Below the pieces are notes generated by a model, which was not told the DNA's origin, did no database searches, and saw only the letters and a list, made by a program, of their open reading frames with translations. Below are positions 23,931 to 33,520 of a DNA stretch of 64,000 bases, in pieces. The first letter of the stretch is position 1; every line of letters begins with the position of its first letter. This DNA comes from Paracentrotus lividus (Eukaryota; Echinodermata; Echinoidea; Camarodonta; Echinidae), in contig CALNVZ010003433.1 of assembly GCA_940671915.1 (NCBI GenBank), forward strand, positions 35,107,724 to 35,171,723. Reading direction: 5' to 3'. Both the position numbers and the translations under genes were made by a program.

Positions 23931-23979
23931 ATATGGTATGAAGAAAGAACAGAGGCATGTTCTCATGGCTAACTACCAG
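23931..23979 (+). CDS. Candidate short coding exon, unrecognised protein
   Basis: A 49-bp segment follows a good acceptor (catctttcttcatgcccattcacag) and ends at CAG|GTGAGA, close to the donor consensus. Only one of three frames is open: one base completing a codon, then 16 codons reading YGMKKEQRHVLMANYQ. It therefore starts with a single carried base and ends on a codon boundary, which is compatible with direct joining to the candidate at 31620. It is short, so a chance match is quite possible, and I do not recognise the peptide. Confidence 0.3.
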
Positions 23980-24125
23980 GTGAGACAAGGATGACGATGT
24001 CAGTAGTTTGGTCGGTGATCTATGATGAGGATGTTCTGATGACTTTGCAAATGGCAATGTCCTATCAAGAACAGCGGGGAAAATAGAGGGGAGGTGAGGG
24101 TGCTTCGCCCCTTTTACTTTACTTT

Positions 24126-24160
24126 AAAATAAAACAAAAACAAAAACAAAACAAAAACAT
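24126..24160. repeat. (CAAAA)n low-complexity tract
   Basis: Irregular AAAAC units in a row. Confidence 0.85.
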
Positions 24161-24867
24161 GTATGAAATGTCAATGAACTAGATAGTTTGGCTAGAAAGT
24201 AATTCTTGTTAATATTTTTTACCCTGAGTTTGTGAACTCAGTCATAAATCGGGGAAGGAGATAATAAGCTTTCTAAATTTCATCATGATTTCTCAAGATA
24301 CATCTTCCCAAAAATGTATCAAAAAGATTTAAGAGTATATACATAAACAATAATAATAATATAATTTTTAAGAGTGAGACCTGAAGTTTACGAAATTAGG
24401 TTTTTACAAGCACTTCATCTCTGCTCAAGTAAACAAATCACTTTATCTTTTCCTGGCATAGCATTGCACGCATTTCATAGAGGGTCAGATAAAGGTATCA
24501 TAAACCAGAGATGGGGAATGAAAACAGGCTTTTTAAGCAAGCAGTATCAGACGCAAGAGCTCTTGAGTTTATCAAATACTTGAAATCAATCAGCATGGAA
24601 TTCAAGTCCATAAAGTTTGGCTATCTTGAAGGGTCAGATACGCAAGACCTGTCTACATCAGTCTGAGTTTTCAAGTAAGCCCGCTTTTTCTGATCAGACA
24701 TATAGGCCCGAAAAGAACTAGCTTGAGAATATGTGAAATGTGGATGTAACTAAAGGGCTATTTCATTCAAACCCAAGACAACTTAGGTTAGTTTTAGTTT
24801 CAAAATAGTGGATAGCACCCTATTCCAAAGTTAGAGTTGACTATGTTTTGGCTTGGGGAACATTTAT

Positions 24868-24990
24868 TTTCTTCTTACCTGTTCATTTGTGATGTTGAGT
24901 GCACACAAAGTCAGACGGAATGTTGGGAAATCCAATGAAGATGGTGAACATAGGCACAGATATGGAAAAGAAGGGTAAGAGAAAGAAGTC
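24868..24990. repeat. Segment resembling 51716-51840
   Basis: It aligns by eye over about 110 bases with a segment 27 kb away. Shared points are 'ttcttacctgt' at the left, 'ccaatga.gatggtga' and 'ca.agatatg' in the middle, and 'aattaat/aattgat' at the right. On the minus strand both end in CAG|GTAAG, as homologous exons would. On the + strand a shared N(E/D)DGExRxRY pattern can be read. Neither reading is open throughout in both copies, so this could be an old repeat or a degenerate exon pair. Confidence 0.35.
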
Positions 24991-25974
24991 AATTAATAAT
25001 CATGGATAACATTACGACACAATAAAACTACATAAAAATCAATGATATTAATTTGATATTTATATAGCACTCAATACACATAATACATATTTTTAAGTTC
25101 TTTGCACAGATATAAATTATACATGGATTTTATTCTGTATTACAATGATTGTCAACCTGAAATCATAAACCATGTGATTATAAATCAAAGCATTATAGTT
25201 CTGTTGCAAGAGAAAAGAAATTGAAGATAGATTATCCTAAATGTCGAAGTAATAATACTCAAGGCCTATCCAATTACTTTTGACAAACAACATACATGAT
25301 TAATTGCATCATTAATCTAATGGATATTAGAGGTGATGAAATATTTTCAAAGTAATCAAAAGCAGACAAAAGTACCTGCAATTCCTTGACAGACACGGAT
25401 ACTCCTTGACAAAACAGAAAACTACAAATTTAGAGTGATTCTTATTTATACCATTATAATTTAAATCCTATAATCTGTTTTTTATGGATGTTTGCAGAAA
25501 GTCACCAATAGTTAGCACCCCTTGTAATTCCACAAAAGCACAATGATCACACCCCTATTGTATTATGCTAGAAATCACCCCAAACCACAAAACCGAGTTA
25601 TTTTTGTGATGAAATGCTATTTGGAGGTGACAGTACGTGTGAAGTGTACCAAATCAGTAACCAGACTATGTGGTTGCTATTTATGATCTGTGGTAATTTT
25701 AAGATATGAATAAAGACCAATACAGAAAGGGTTTAAATACAAAGTTAAACCAGTCTAATAAGAGTATGACTCATCTAATTTTGTTCTTTTTTCAATAACA
25801 CCATTTGTGAGGATTTCATTGAACATTGTTTGGGAACTTCAATATTGAATTCTATCCCTTCTTTTATTTCATTTTATAAAGTCAGCATCTTTAATGCTTG
25901 ACAATGGTGATGGAACTCTTCAACCTATCAAAAATTCAGTTTTATAAATTTTACACCCTTACTTTTAATCCCCT
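24991..25974. other. Non-coding AT-rich stretch
   Basis: No gene or repeat is seen in this interval. Confidence 0.5.
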
Positions 25975-26640
25975 TTTAATCCTTCATTCATGATCAACAT
26001 GCTGTTTAGCCCTGAAAAAAGGTGTAACCAAAAGATAACACCTTTTCATTTTGTATCCACATATTTTACATAAGCTAAGTACACTATCCAGACATGTGTT
26101 ATCTTATCAAGATAGCGAGTTGTTGCTGACTATGGGAACACCTATTATATCGCAGTCCTTCATAAAGAACAATATAATTATTCTCCAGCCCTGAAAATGA
26201 AGGTTCATTCATAAGATAACAACCGTGTAAATTGTCTTCAAATAATTTATGGTATAACATAGTCATAAGTTATCTTATCAAGATAGCAAAACATTGACCA
26301 TGGGTAACACAATGCTTCAATCCTTCATTCATGAATAACATATTCTTCAGTTCTTGAAATGAATGTGCCATCATTAGATAACAACCACATGTATTGTCTT
26401 CTAAGAGTCTATAGTACCACCAAGTTAGTCATATGCTATCTTATCGAGATAGCGAACTATTGGCCATGAGTAACACATATCCTGCAATCCTTCATTCACA
26501 AACAACATATTCTTCAGCTCTTAAAATGAATGTGCCACCCTAAGTTAACAACCACATGTCTTGTCCTCAAAGAATTATGGTATCACCCAGTCATTCGATA
26601 TCTTATCAAGATAACATAGTAATACTGGCCGTGGGTAACA
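25975..26640. repeat. Tandem array of about 165-bp units with GATA dyads
   Basis: Four head-to-tail units are marked by the dyad atcttatcaagatag at 26101, 26272, 26438 and 26600 (spacings 171, 166 and 162). Each also carries 'ccttcattca', 'aacatattcttcag', a second 'agataac' and 'ttgtcttc'. The dyad consists of two GATA-factor motifs (TTATC and GATAG/A) facing each other across one or two bases. There is no coding frame. Divergence between units is substantial, so the array is old, yet the dyad itself is among the best-kept parts. Confidence 0.8.
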
Positions 26641-26703
26641 GGGATACCCCAGTTTCTCATCATACATAGTTACGGTAAAGGCAAACAAGTGGTCATACAT
26701 GTA

Positions 26704-27003
26704 GATTCTGTGGTCAGCAGTGGTCAGTGATGGTCATCTGTTCTCTAGCCCTTATCAACATGCCAGCATCTGATTCAATATTTTGTCTATTGGTCAAGTT
26801 ATCTCACCTGCCTAAACAAATGGCACAAGTCAACCAGTCCACTTCTTTTCTAGGAGGGACATATTTCAAATGGCTTGATAGGGAAATGATTGATTACTAC
26901 CTTTTGTTTCAAGTCATAAAACATCACTTTGATGCACCTGATTCAATTTAGTAAGTGGTTGAATGGTTAATCTCACATGTACATCTGTTCTTTGTCTCTC
27001 TAG
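26704..27003. repeat. Direct duplication, copy A
   Basis: About 300 bp from 'attctgtggtca' to 'ctgttctttgtctctct' recur at 30661 in the same orientation, with about 85% identity by eye and a few indels. The shared core includes 'gattcaatattttgtct' and 'ggtcaagttatctcacctg'. Weaker echoes of the 'ggtcaagtta' phrase continue to about 31370. The copies lack TG...CA ends, a primer-binding site and a polypurine tract, so they are not LTRs. A local segmental duplication is likeliest. Confidence 0.8.
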
Positions 27004-27106
27004 CTGCTTCCACATCAGCTCGAGCTTGCTCCATCTCAAGATTCAGCCCTCCCCCAGAAAAACCTCGAGATACGAGAAACCACGTCCACATCAGCCCATC
27101 AGGGAT

Positions 27107-28236
27107 GCACCCCCCCCCCCACTCAAAAGGTGGGGGGATGGCATGTACAATCATCCCCCCCCCCCACTTTTCACGGATGAAATGTATTTTTTTAAAGGCT
27201 GAAATAGGCTTTGCACACTCCTTTTTCTTCCATGGAGCTCTAAAAAATTTCGCTCGCGCTTTGCGCTCGCATATTATTATTATTATTATCATTATTAAAT
27301 CCAGATTAATTATTTGTATATGTATTATATATTTATAAATATTTAGGCCTACTCTTATTTGATTATTTCCAGGGAAATTATTTTGTTTTTCTTCCTAGAG
27401 CTCTATTTCTATTAGTCTATTTACCCTATATGTTTATGTTAATTGTATTCATACATATAATTGTATTTTAATATGATAATTTTTGCAGAGGTGTAGGCTT
27501 ATGCAGCTCTTGGTATATTTTGCAGAATAACCCCTTTGTGGATACGAAATCGGGCTCAGGCCCCTAAATTGCTTCTTTTTTTTTTAGCTCGCGCTTCAGG
27601 CTCGCTTAGAGGAAATAAAAATTGCCACATAAACCCTTCTGGTACGACATGTTTGTTTAATTTCTTATTTTTAGAATGCAAGCCTTGTATATTTGCTATT
27701 AAGGTAATTTGGCGCAACCCCCCAAATCGGCCCTTTTTTGCCCCTTCTCTGTGTGTATAGATACAAAAAACACCTCTCGTTTTCCTCAAAATTTTCTGCT
27801 CGCGCTATGCGCTCTCCTGGAATTGTATATTTGTTAAGGAAATTTGGCGCGCAACACTCAAATCAGCCCTTTTTTGCCCCTTCTTTCATGTGTATAGATA
27901 TTTAAAAAAAACCCTCTTGTTTAACTCAAAATTTTCAGGAAATTCGATGCAACCCAAAAAATCTGCCTTTTTTGCCCCTTCTTTGTGTGTATAGATACAA
28001 AGAAAAAACACAGGCGTCTCGTCTACCTCAAAATTTTGCGCTCGCCTGAAATTATATGTGCTGAGGAAATTCGGCGCACCCCCCCCCTAGCGACATTTTT
28101 TGCCCCTTCTTTGTGTGTATAGATAAAAGTTTTAAAAAAAACACCTTTCGTTTACATCAAAATTTGGGAAAATATGAGTCTCTGGATCACGAATCACCCC
28201 CCCCCCCCCACATTCGAGGACCTGTCTACGCCACTG
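27107..28236. mobile_element. Composite GTAGACAG-ended repeat, copy 1
   Basis: It shares with the copy at 28992 the sequence of C-run, 'actcaaaaggtgggg', 'acttttcacgg', 'tcgctcgcgctttgcgctcgc', an ATT microsatellite, a chain of internal units each containing 'ttttgccccttct.tgtgtgtatagata' (starting near 27740, 27876, 27974 and 28102), a second C-run, and the terminus 'cctgtctacgccactg'. The left terminus of this copy is missing or replaced. The CAGTGGCGTAGACAGG end resembles hAT-type transposon termini (inference). Open frames here are repeat-derived. Confidence 0.75.
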
Positions 28237-28254
28237 TATAAAACATTTTGCGGA

Positions 28255-28750
28255 ATAACGGAATGAAAACCCATTCTGCTGGTAGAGATTTAATACCACT
28301 ATGATGTCAATGTTTTATCTTTTAATTACAACCAGGAAACAAATAAAGTCAAATATAATTTACGTTTATTGTCGGTTGTTCGACTTTTTTTTTAAATGCC
28401 TCCATCGGTCCTTAAAAATAGGCCTGGAACAAATAATGGAATAAAAACCCGTTATACTGGTAGAGATTGAGTATCGATGTGTTGTCATTAAATTTGTCTT
28501 TTTGGTAATTGCAATCAGAGAAACAAAGTAAAAAATTATTTACGTTTATTGTTAGTTGTTGTATATTTAATTTTAAAAAGTGCCTCTAGAGAAACACAGT
28601 CGAAAATGATTTACGTTTATTGTCAGTTGTTGTATATTTATTTAGAATAAATGCCTCCTCTGCATTTGTTAGAATTATGTATAAAACGAAAAACGTTTTG
28701 CTGGTACAGATTCAATATCACTGTGCTCTCACGCAATATTTCTCTTTTAA
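28255..28750. repeat. Tandem repeat, about 180-bp unit, 3-4 partial copies
   Basis: The phrases 'tttacgtttattgt.agttgtt' (28359, 28539, about 28609) and 'ctggta.agatt.a.tac.' (about 28280, 28459, 28698) recur in order. The first two units are full length and the later ones are truncated. The array fills the gap between the two composite repeats. Confidence 0.7.
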
Positions 28751-28990
28751 AAGCGAACAACCAAAGTCAAAAGAAGTTTAACCGTACAATCGAAAGAGAA
28801 ACCCCCTATAAGGGTAATCATTTGCACTACAAACATTCAACCGAATGTTCTACAATTTCCTGAAGTAGCAACAAAGTTTTCTCAAAATGGCTGGGTTTAC
28901 GAGCGCCTTTGTTTTGTTTGTAGGGTTGATTATTTTAGTAGTTTGGAATGGGAAAATATTAAAGCTGATAGCAGCCTCAATCACCTGCTA
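28751..28990. other. Spacer between repeats
   Basis: A short frame beginning MAGFTSAFVLFVGLIILVVW at 28887 gives a hydrophobic stretch, but it runs straight into the composite repeat and has no splice donor that I can support. Confidence 0.35.
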
Positions 28991-28991
28991 C

Positions 28992-30032
28992 CAGGAGCGT
29001 AGACAGCGGGGGTGGGGGGGGATGGGGGGGATGCATCCCCCCAACTCAAAAGGTGGGGGGGATGGCAAGTACAATCATCCCCCCCCCCACTTTTCACGGG
29101 TGATATGTATTTTTTTAATGGCTGAAATGGGCTTTGCACACTCCTTTTTCTTCCACGGAGCTCTAAAAATTTTCGCTCGCGCTTTGCGCTCGCATATTAT
29201 TATTATTATTATTTTTATTATTACTATCATCATTAGTAAATCCAGATTAATTATTTCTATATCTAATATATATTTATTTATATTTAGGCCTAGGCCTATA
29301 CTTGTTTTATTATTTTGTTTTTCTTCCTAGAGCTCTATTTCTATTAGTCTATTTACCCTATATGTTTATTTTAATTGTATTCATACATATAATTGTATTT
29401 TAATATGATAATATTTGCAGAGGTGTAGGCCTATGCAGCTCTTGGTATATTGTGCAGAATAACCCCTTTGTGGATACGAAAACGGGCTCAGGTCCCTAAA
29501 TTGCTTCTTTTTTTTAGCTCGCGCACAGCGCTCGCTCAGAGGAAATAAATGTTTGTTTAATTTCTTATTTTTATTTTGCAAGCCTTGTATATTTGCTGAG
29601 GTAATTCGGCGCAACCCTCAAAATCGGCCCTTTTTTTGCCCCTTCTTTGTGTGTATAGATACAAAAAACACCTCTTGTTTACATCAAAATTTTCCGCTCG
29701 CGCTACGCGCTCGCCTGGAATTGTATATATGCTAAGGGAATTTGGCGCGCAACCCCCTAAATCGGCCCTTTTTTACCCTTCTTTGTGTGTATAGATAAAA
29801 AAAACCTCTTGTTTACCTCAAATTTTTCCGCTCGCGCTTCACGCTCACCTGGAATCGTGTATATATTTGCTGAGGAAATTTGATGCAACCCCCAAAATCG
29901 GCCTTTTTGCCCCATTTTGTGTGTATAGATACAAAAAACACCTTTTGTTTACCTCAAAATTTTGGGCAATATGAGTCTCTGGACCACGAATCATCCCCCC
30001 CCCCCACATTCCAGGACCTGTCTACGCCACTG
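28992..30032. mobile_element. Composite GTAGACAG-ended repeat, copy 2
   Basis: This copy has both termini: 'caggagcgtagacag' at the left and 'ctgtctacgccactg' at the right, inverted complements over about 12 of 15 positions. Between them are G-runs, the GGGGGGATGCATCCCCCC palindrome (29025-29042), 'tcgctcgcgctttgcgctcgc', an ATT microsatellite and three internal units (near 29638, 29775 and 29909). No 8-bp duplication is evident at the ends. It is non-coding. The hAT-like label is inferred from the CAG...CTG termini only. Confidence 0.75.
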
Positions 30033-30039
30033 ATTCTCA

Positions 30040-30390
30040 ATGTATTTCTTTGTTTTTGTCATTCTTTCATCTTCTCTTCTCTCAATTCTAATGTATTTCT
30101 TTGTTTTATCCTTCATTCATCTTCTCTTCTCTGAATTCTTTATGTATTTCTTTGTTTTTCCTTCTTTCGTTTTATCATCGATCATTTCTTATGTATTTCT
30201 TTGTTTTATCCTTCATGCATCTTCTCTTCTCTCAATTCTTATGTATTTCTTTATTTTTTTGTCATTCTTTCATTCTCTCTTCTCTTAATTATTATATATT
30301 TCTTTGTTTTTCCTTCTTTCGTTTTATCGTCTATCATTTCTTATGTATTTCTTTGTTTTATTCTTCATTCATTTTTTTTCTTAATTCTGT
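30040..30390. repeat. Minisatellite, about 50-bp period, 7 units
   Basis: 'atgtatttctttgttttt' or a close variant starts at 30040, 30091, 30142, 30191, 30241, 30295 and 30343. The rest of the unit alternates between a 'cttctcttctctcaatt' type and a 'cgttttatc.tc.atcatttctt' type, which implies a higher-order two-unit structure. Phe/Leu/Ser-rich open frames across it are repeat artefacts. Confidence 0.85.
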
Positions 30391-30473
30391 CATTCCATAT
30401 TATATCAAAACCGGAACTCGAATTGCATTATTGTTGGACATCATGAATAAATTATCCCGAGTAAAAAAAAACC

Positions 30474-30658
30474 CGAGTGCGTCCACATCTACGAAATAGC
30501 TAGCTAGTTTGCCAAATAGTTCGCTATTTCGCGAACTAGCCCTAGTTGACTAATTGCGTCCACATTACAAATAATCTCGAGCTAGTTCTGATCGGGCTAA
30601 TAGGCCAGATCAGAAATAACTAGCTATTTTGTCATCTCGAGCTAGTGAAGACGGGCCT
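30474..30658. mobile_element. Diverged relative of the palindrome-rich MITE
   Basis: The right 70 bases (gatcgggcta...cagatca.aaata...agctat...tctcgagctagtg...ggcct) align with the right end of the element at 16424. The left part has the same style, with aaatagctagctagttt and aaatagttcgctatttcgcgaactag palindromes. The terminal word is gtgaagacgggcct instead of gtgcagcagcgcct, and the left terminus is not recognisable, so this is a subfamily member or a truncated copy. It ends exactly where duplicated segment B begins. Confidence 0.6.
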
Positions 30659-30660
30659 AC

Positions 30661-30963
30661 ATTCTGTGGTCATTGTTGGTCAGTGTTGGTCATCTGTTCT
30701 CTGGCCCTTATCAACATACCAGCAATCATCTGATTCAATATTTTGTCTGTTGGTCAAGTTATCTCACCTGCCTAAACAAATGACAAAAGTCAACCAGTCC
30801 ATTTCTTTTTTAAGAGGGTGACCTAGTCATATTTTAAATGACGTGATAGGGAAATAATGGACAAGTTTTTTGTTTGAAGTCATAAAACATCACTTTGATG
30901 CATCTGATTCAATAAGTGGTTGATTGATTTATCTCACATGTACATCTGTTCTTTGTCTCTCTT
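30661..30963. repeat. Direct duplication, copy B
   Basis: This is the partner of the segment at 26704, offset by about 3.96 kb. Its right flank continues into sequence with related 'aatattttgtctggtc' and 'ggtcaagttagctca' phrases (30985, 31300, 31350), so B probably keeps the original context while A is bounded by later insertions. Confidence 0.8.
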
Positions 30964-31619
30964 CAACACCAATGATTAAATATTTTGTCTGGTCCAAATG
31001 GTAAACAAATGACACAATTAGATCTCATTTTATATTTTTATTTACAGAATGATTCAAGTTTAACTTCACTTTTTGATTGCTCAATGGAGAAGTAATGATT
31101 GCAACTTTATTTTGGTTAATGATACATATCAGACAAGTAGAGCTATGTTTCGTTCATTCTTTAAAGATGCCTTTCCAGGGGTAAGATAGCAATGTCAACA
31201 ATGTCATGTCTATGATAGACATTTGAGAGCTATTGGTCAAGTATCTTTAGCTTTGATATAGCAATCAAGAATACAAACTACTTCAATATCAGCGGTCAAG
31301 TTAGCTCATACTAGAAAAATAAAATCAGCTAATTCAGTATTAGTGGTCAAGTTAGGTCACATGGTAAGAATATAGTGACCTACAATACAGCCTTTAAGTG
31401 GGCTAGATTCTATATTAATATTAACTTCATATTTGATATCTGATATAATCAAATTAATATCTGATACAAGCGAAGTTTAAAGTTGCAACAAATTAATTCA
31501 GTGGTCATTAGAGGCTTTGGTCAACAATGACGATGGAGTATATTGGACTTTGATTGACCGATCTTCATTATATTATAAGGTTGCTTGAGATGAAATCTAA
31601 TTTTGAATGGTCATTATAG
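30964..31619. other. Non-coding stretch with decayed repeat phrases
   Basis: It holds scattered 'ggtcaagtta' phrases related to the duplication and no gene. Confidence 0.45.
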
Positions 31620-31712
31620 CTATACAAGAATCCATCAAGCCCAATTAAGACAATAAGGTCTGGTTCATTGTGGAAGAGTTCGTTGACACTCGGTGTAAGG
31701 ATGACAGAGTTG
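31620..31712 (+). CDS. Candidate 93-bp coding exon, unrecognised protein
   Basis: The segment lies between 'tggtcattatag' and 'gagttg|gtaaga', a donor close to consensus. Exactly 31 codons are open from a codon boundary to a codon boundary (LYKNPSSPIKTIRSG, then SLWKSSLTLGVRMTEL), while the other two frames have stops. The peptide is basic and serine-rich with no motif I recognise. The acceptor's pyrimidine tract is weak. The length, symmetric phase and donor make an exon plausible but not established. Confidence 0.35.
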
Positions 31713-32657
31713 GTAAGATGGATGTCAATCAAATGGTGTACTTTCCAAACCTATCCATGCAAGCTATTTCAATCTGTCTTCCTCTTACTACAAAACATAT
31801 TAATTTATATGAAATGAAGACAGATTGATGGAAGGCAGTTACCAGGTGATACAAAAAGGGTAATATGTGCAAGACTGTAGCATGTTGACATGAATTGAAC
31901 CACAATAGTTCTTATCAGTCTGGCCATACCACCTCACCTGTGGTTTCCCCTAAATCCTACCAGCTAGGGGTCAGTAGATCCCTTCCAGTACCTCTCTGAC
32001 CCCTCCCTTCCCTCCCTTTTCCCCTCCCAACAACTCACCTGTATTATCATGGATATATAAGAGTATATCCATGGTATTATGGAACCCCTTGAGAAACAAC
32101 ACCATTGGCACCCTTCCTTTGACCACCCCCCCCCCCTTTCCCTCTACACCATAATAAATCATCTAGGGTACCATTCCACAATCAAAACTTTTAAAGGTCA
32201 ACAAACATTTCACCCTTCCCTCCCTCCCCACCATAACAACTCACCTGTATGGTGCCCCTTGCCGAAAGGTCAATAAACAAAAACTCTAGCTCCCCCTACC
32301 CCGCCCCCCCCCCCTTCTTTCCCCTTTCCATTTATCAGGACAGTACACAACAAGGTGGTGGTCCCAGATAACTGGAGTATTATCCATGCTGAAGTTGTTG
32401 AGCAAATTTACCTGAACTATTCTGTTATCTCGTTTTGTAAACATAACTGTTTCCTTAGTCTATGGTGTAGAATTGTTTTGATCTGTATTAAAAATTTTGG
32501 TCAATTTGGATTTAGATATATCTATGTAGGCCTATATATTTACTTCATTCATTTCACATTCTGACACACCCCATTGGTTTTTAACATAATTTAAACTTAT
32601 TTTCAATGCATCTGAACAGGGACATTCCATAGCAGGGACAGGGAATGAGACTAGAGA
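31713..32657. other. Non-coding stretch with C-rich patches
   Basis: 'Caccataataa.tca' and 'caactcacctgta' phrases recur loosely between 31970 and 32250, suggesting a decayed tandem repeat interrupted by C-runs near 32127 and 32305. No gene is seen. Confidence 0.4.
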
Positions 32658-32702
32658 CGTGTGTTTACACATCACTACGCTAATCCTGATGATGTGTAAA
32701 CA
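32658..32702. promoter_or_regulatory. Inverted pair of forkhead-like motifs
   Basis: tgtttacacatca and tgatgtgtaaaca face each other across about 15 bases. TGTTTAC/GTAAACA is the core bound by forkhead (Fox) proteins, and a third copy (gtgtttaca) lies near 32764. The dyad could be a regulatory site or just a short stem-loop. No experimental support is available. Confidence 0.3.
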
Positions 32703-32954
32703 AAGGGAGTCTGATTGAGCCTTTAGTGTGAATAGACTGCTACACAATAGCTCCCCTCATTTAGTGTTTACATGTTGTGTTAGATAATAGAGACCCAAGC
32801 AGAATTATTCAGAGTGGTTTATTTCATCCTGCTAGTTTTGCCACAAAGTCAAGTCTTCAGAAAAGAGTTTGGGCCAGTCCAATCTCTGCTCTTTATACCC
32901 TTTACAGTTTATGTCCATTACTTAGTAAATGGGCTTTTGTGAATCCAATAAAAC

Positions 32955-33520
32955 AGGAATTCCCTCTGCTAAGTTGTAAATGCAATTTCTATGTCTTTTT
33001 ACAGGAATCAGATAATTTAATCAACACTGGTTAAAAAACAATCCTAAACAAAAAAAATAATATTCCAATATTCTTGGTAAGAATATCACACCTGCACAAA
33101 AAATCACTTTGCTAAGTTGTGAATGCGATTTATCCACACCTATTACGAGAATCAATTTACAGATATCAGATAATTAAATCTACACCCTGCATTCAAAAGG
33201 CTCATCCTGAACAAAAAATAATAATATTCCAATATTCTTGGTAAGAACATCACTACTGCACAAAAAATCACTTTGCTAAGTTGTGAACGCGATTTATCCA
33301 CGCCTATTTCGAGCACCAATTTACAGATATCAGATAATCAAATCAACACTCAGTCAAAAGGCTCATCCTGAACAAAAAAAATAATATTCCAATATTCTCA
33401 ATAAAAATATCACACCTGCACAAAAATTCACTTTGCTAAGTTGTGAATGCGATTTCTCCACGCCTATTACGAGAATCAATTTACAGATATCAAATAATAA
33501 AATCAACACTTATTCAAAGG
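32955..33520. repeat. Tandem repeat, about 160-bp unit, 4 copies
   Basis: 'ctttgctaagttgtgaatgcgattt' or a close match begins at 32964, 33107, 33271 and 33431. Each unit continues with 'gatatcagataat.aaatcaacac', 'ggctcatcctgaacaaaaa' and 'aatattccaatattctt'. The last three units are closest to each other. Splice-like words recur (tttttacag in the first unit, 'ttggtaagaa' in two), but no frame stays open across a unit. Confidence 0.85.

Noticed and set aside
26955-27338. Three overlapping frames of 79 to 127 codons
   Set aside because: They lie in duplication A and the composite repeat. A similar peptide in the second repeat copy only reflects shared repeat DNA.
28887-29330. Frame starting MAGFTSAFVLFVGLIILVVW as a membrane protein start
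   Set aside because: The frame runs directly into the composite repeat (KGGGDGKYNHPPPH…), which is non-coding in both copies, and no splice donor separates the two parts.
26704-30963. LTR retrotransposon bounded by the two 300-bp direct repeats
   Set aside because: There are no TG...CA ends, primer-binding site, polypurine tract or gag/pol remnants, and the inner DNA is made of other repeats.
25975-33520. CRISPR-like array
   Set aside because: The repeat units are 50 to 180 bp and contiguous, with no short conserved repeats separated by unique spacers, and the DNA is eukaryotic in character.
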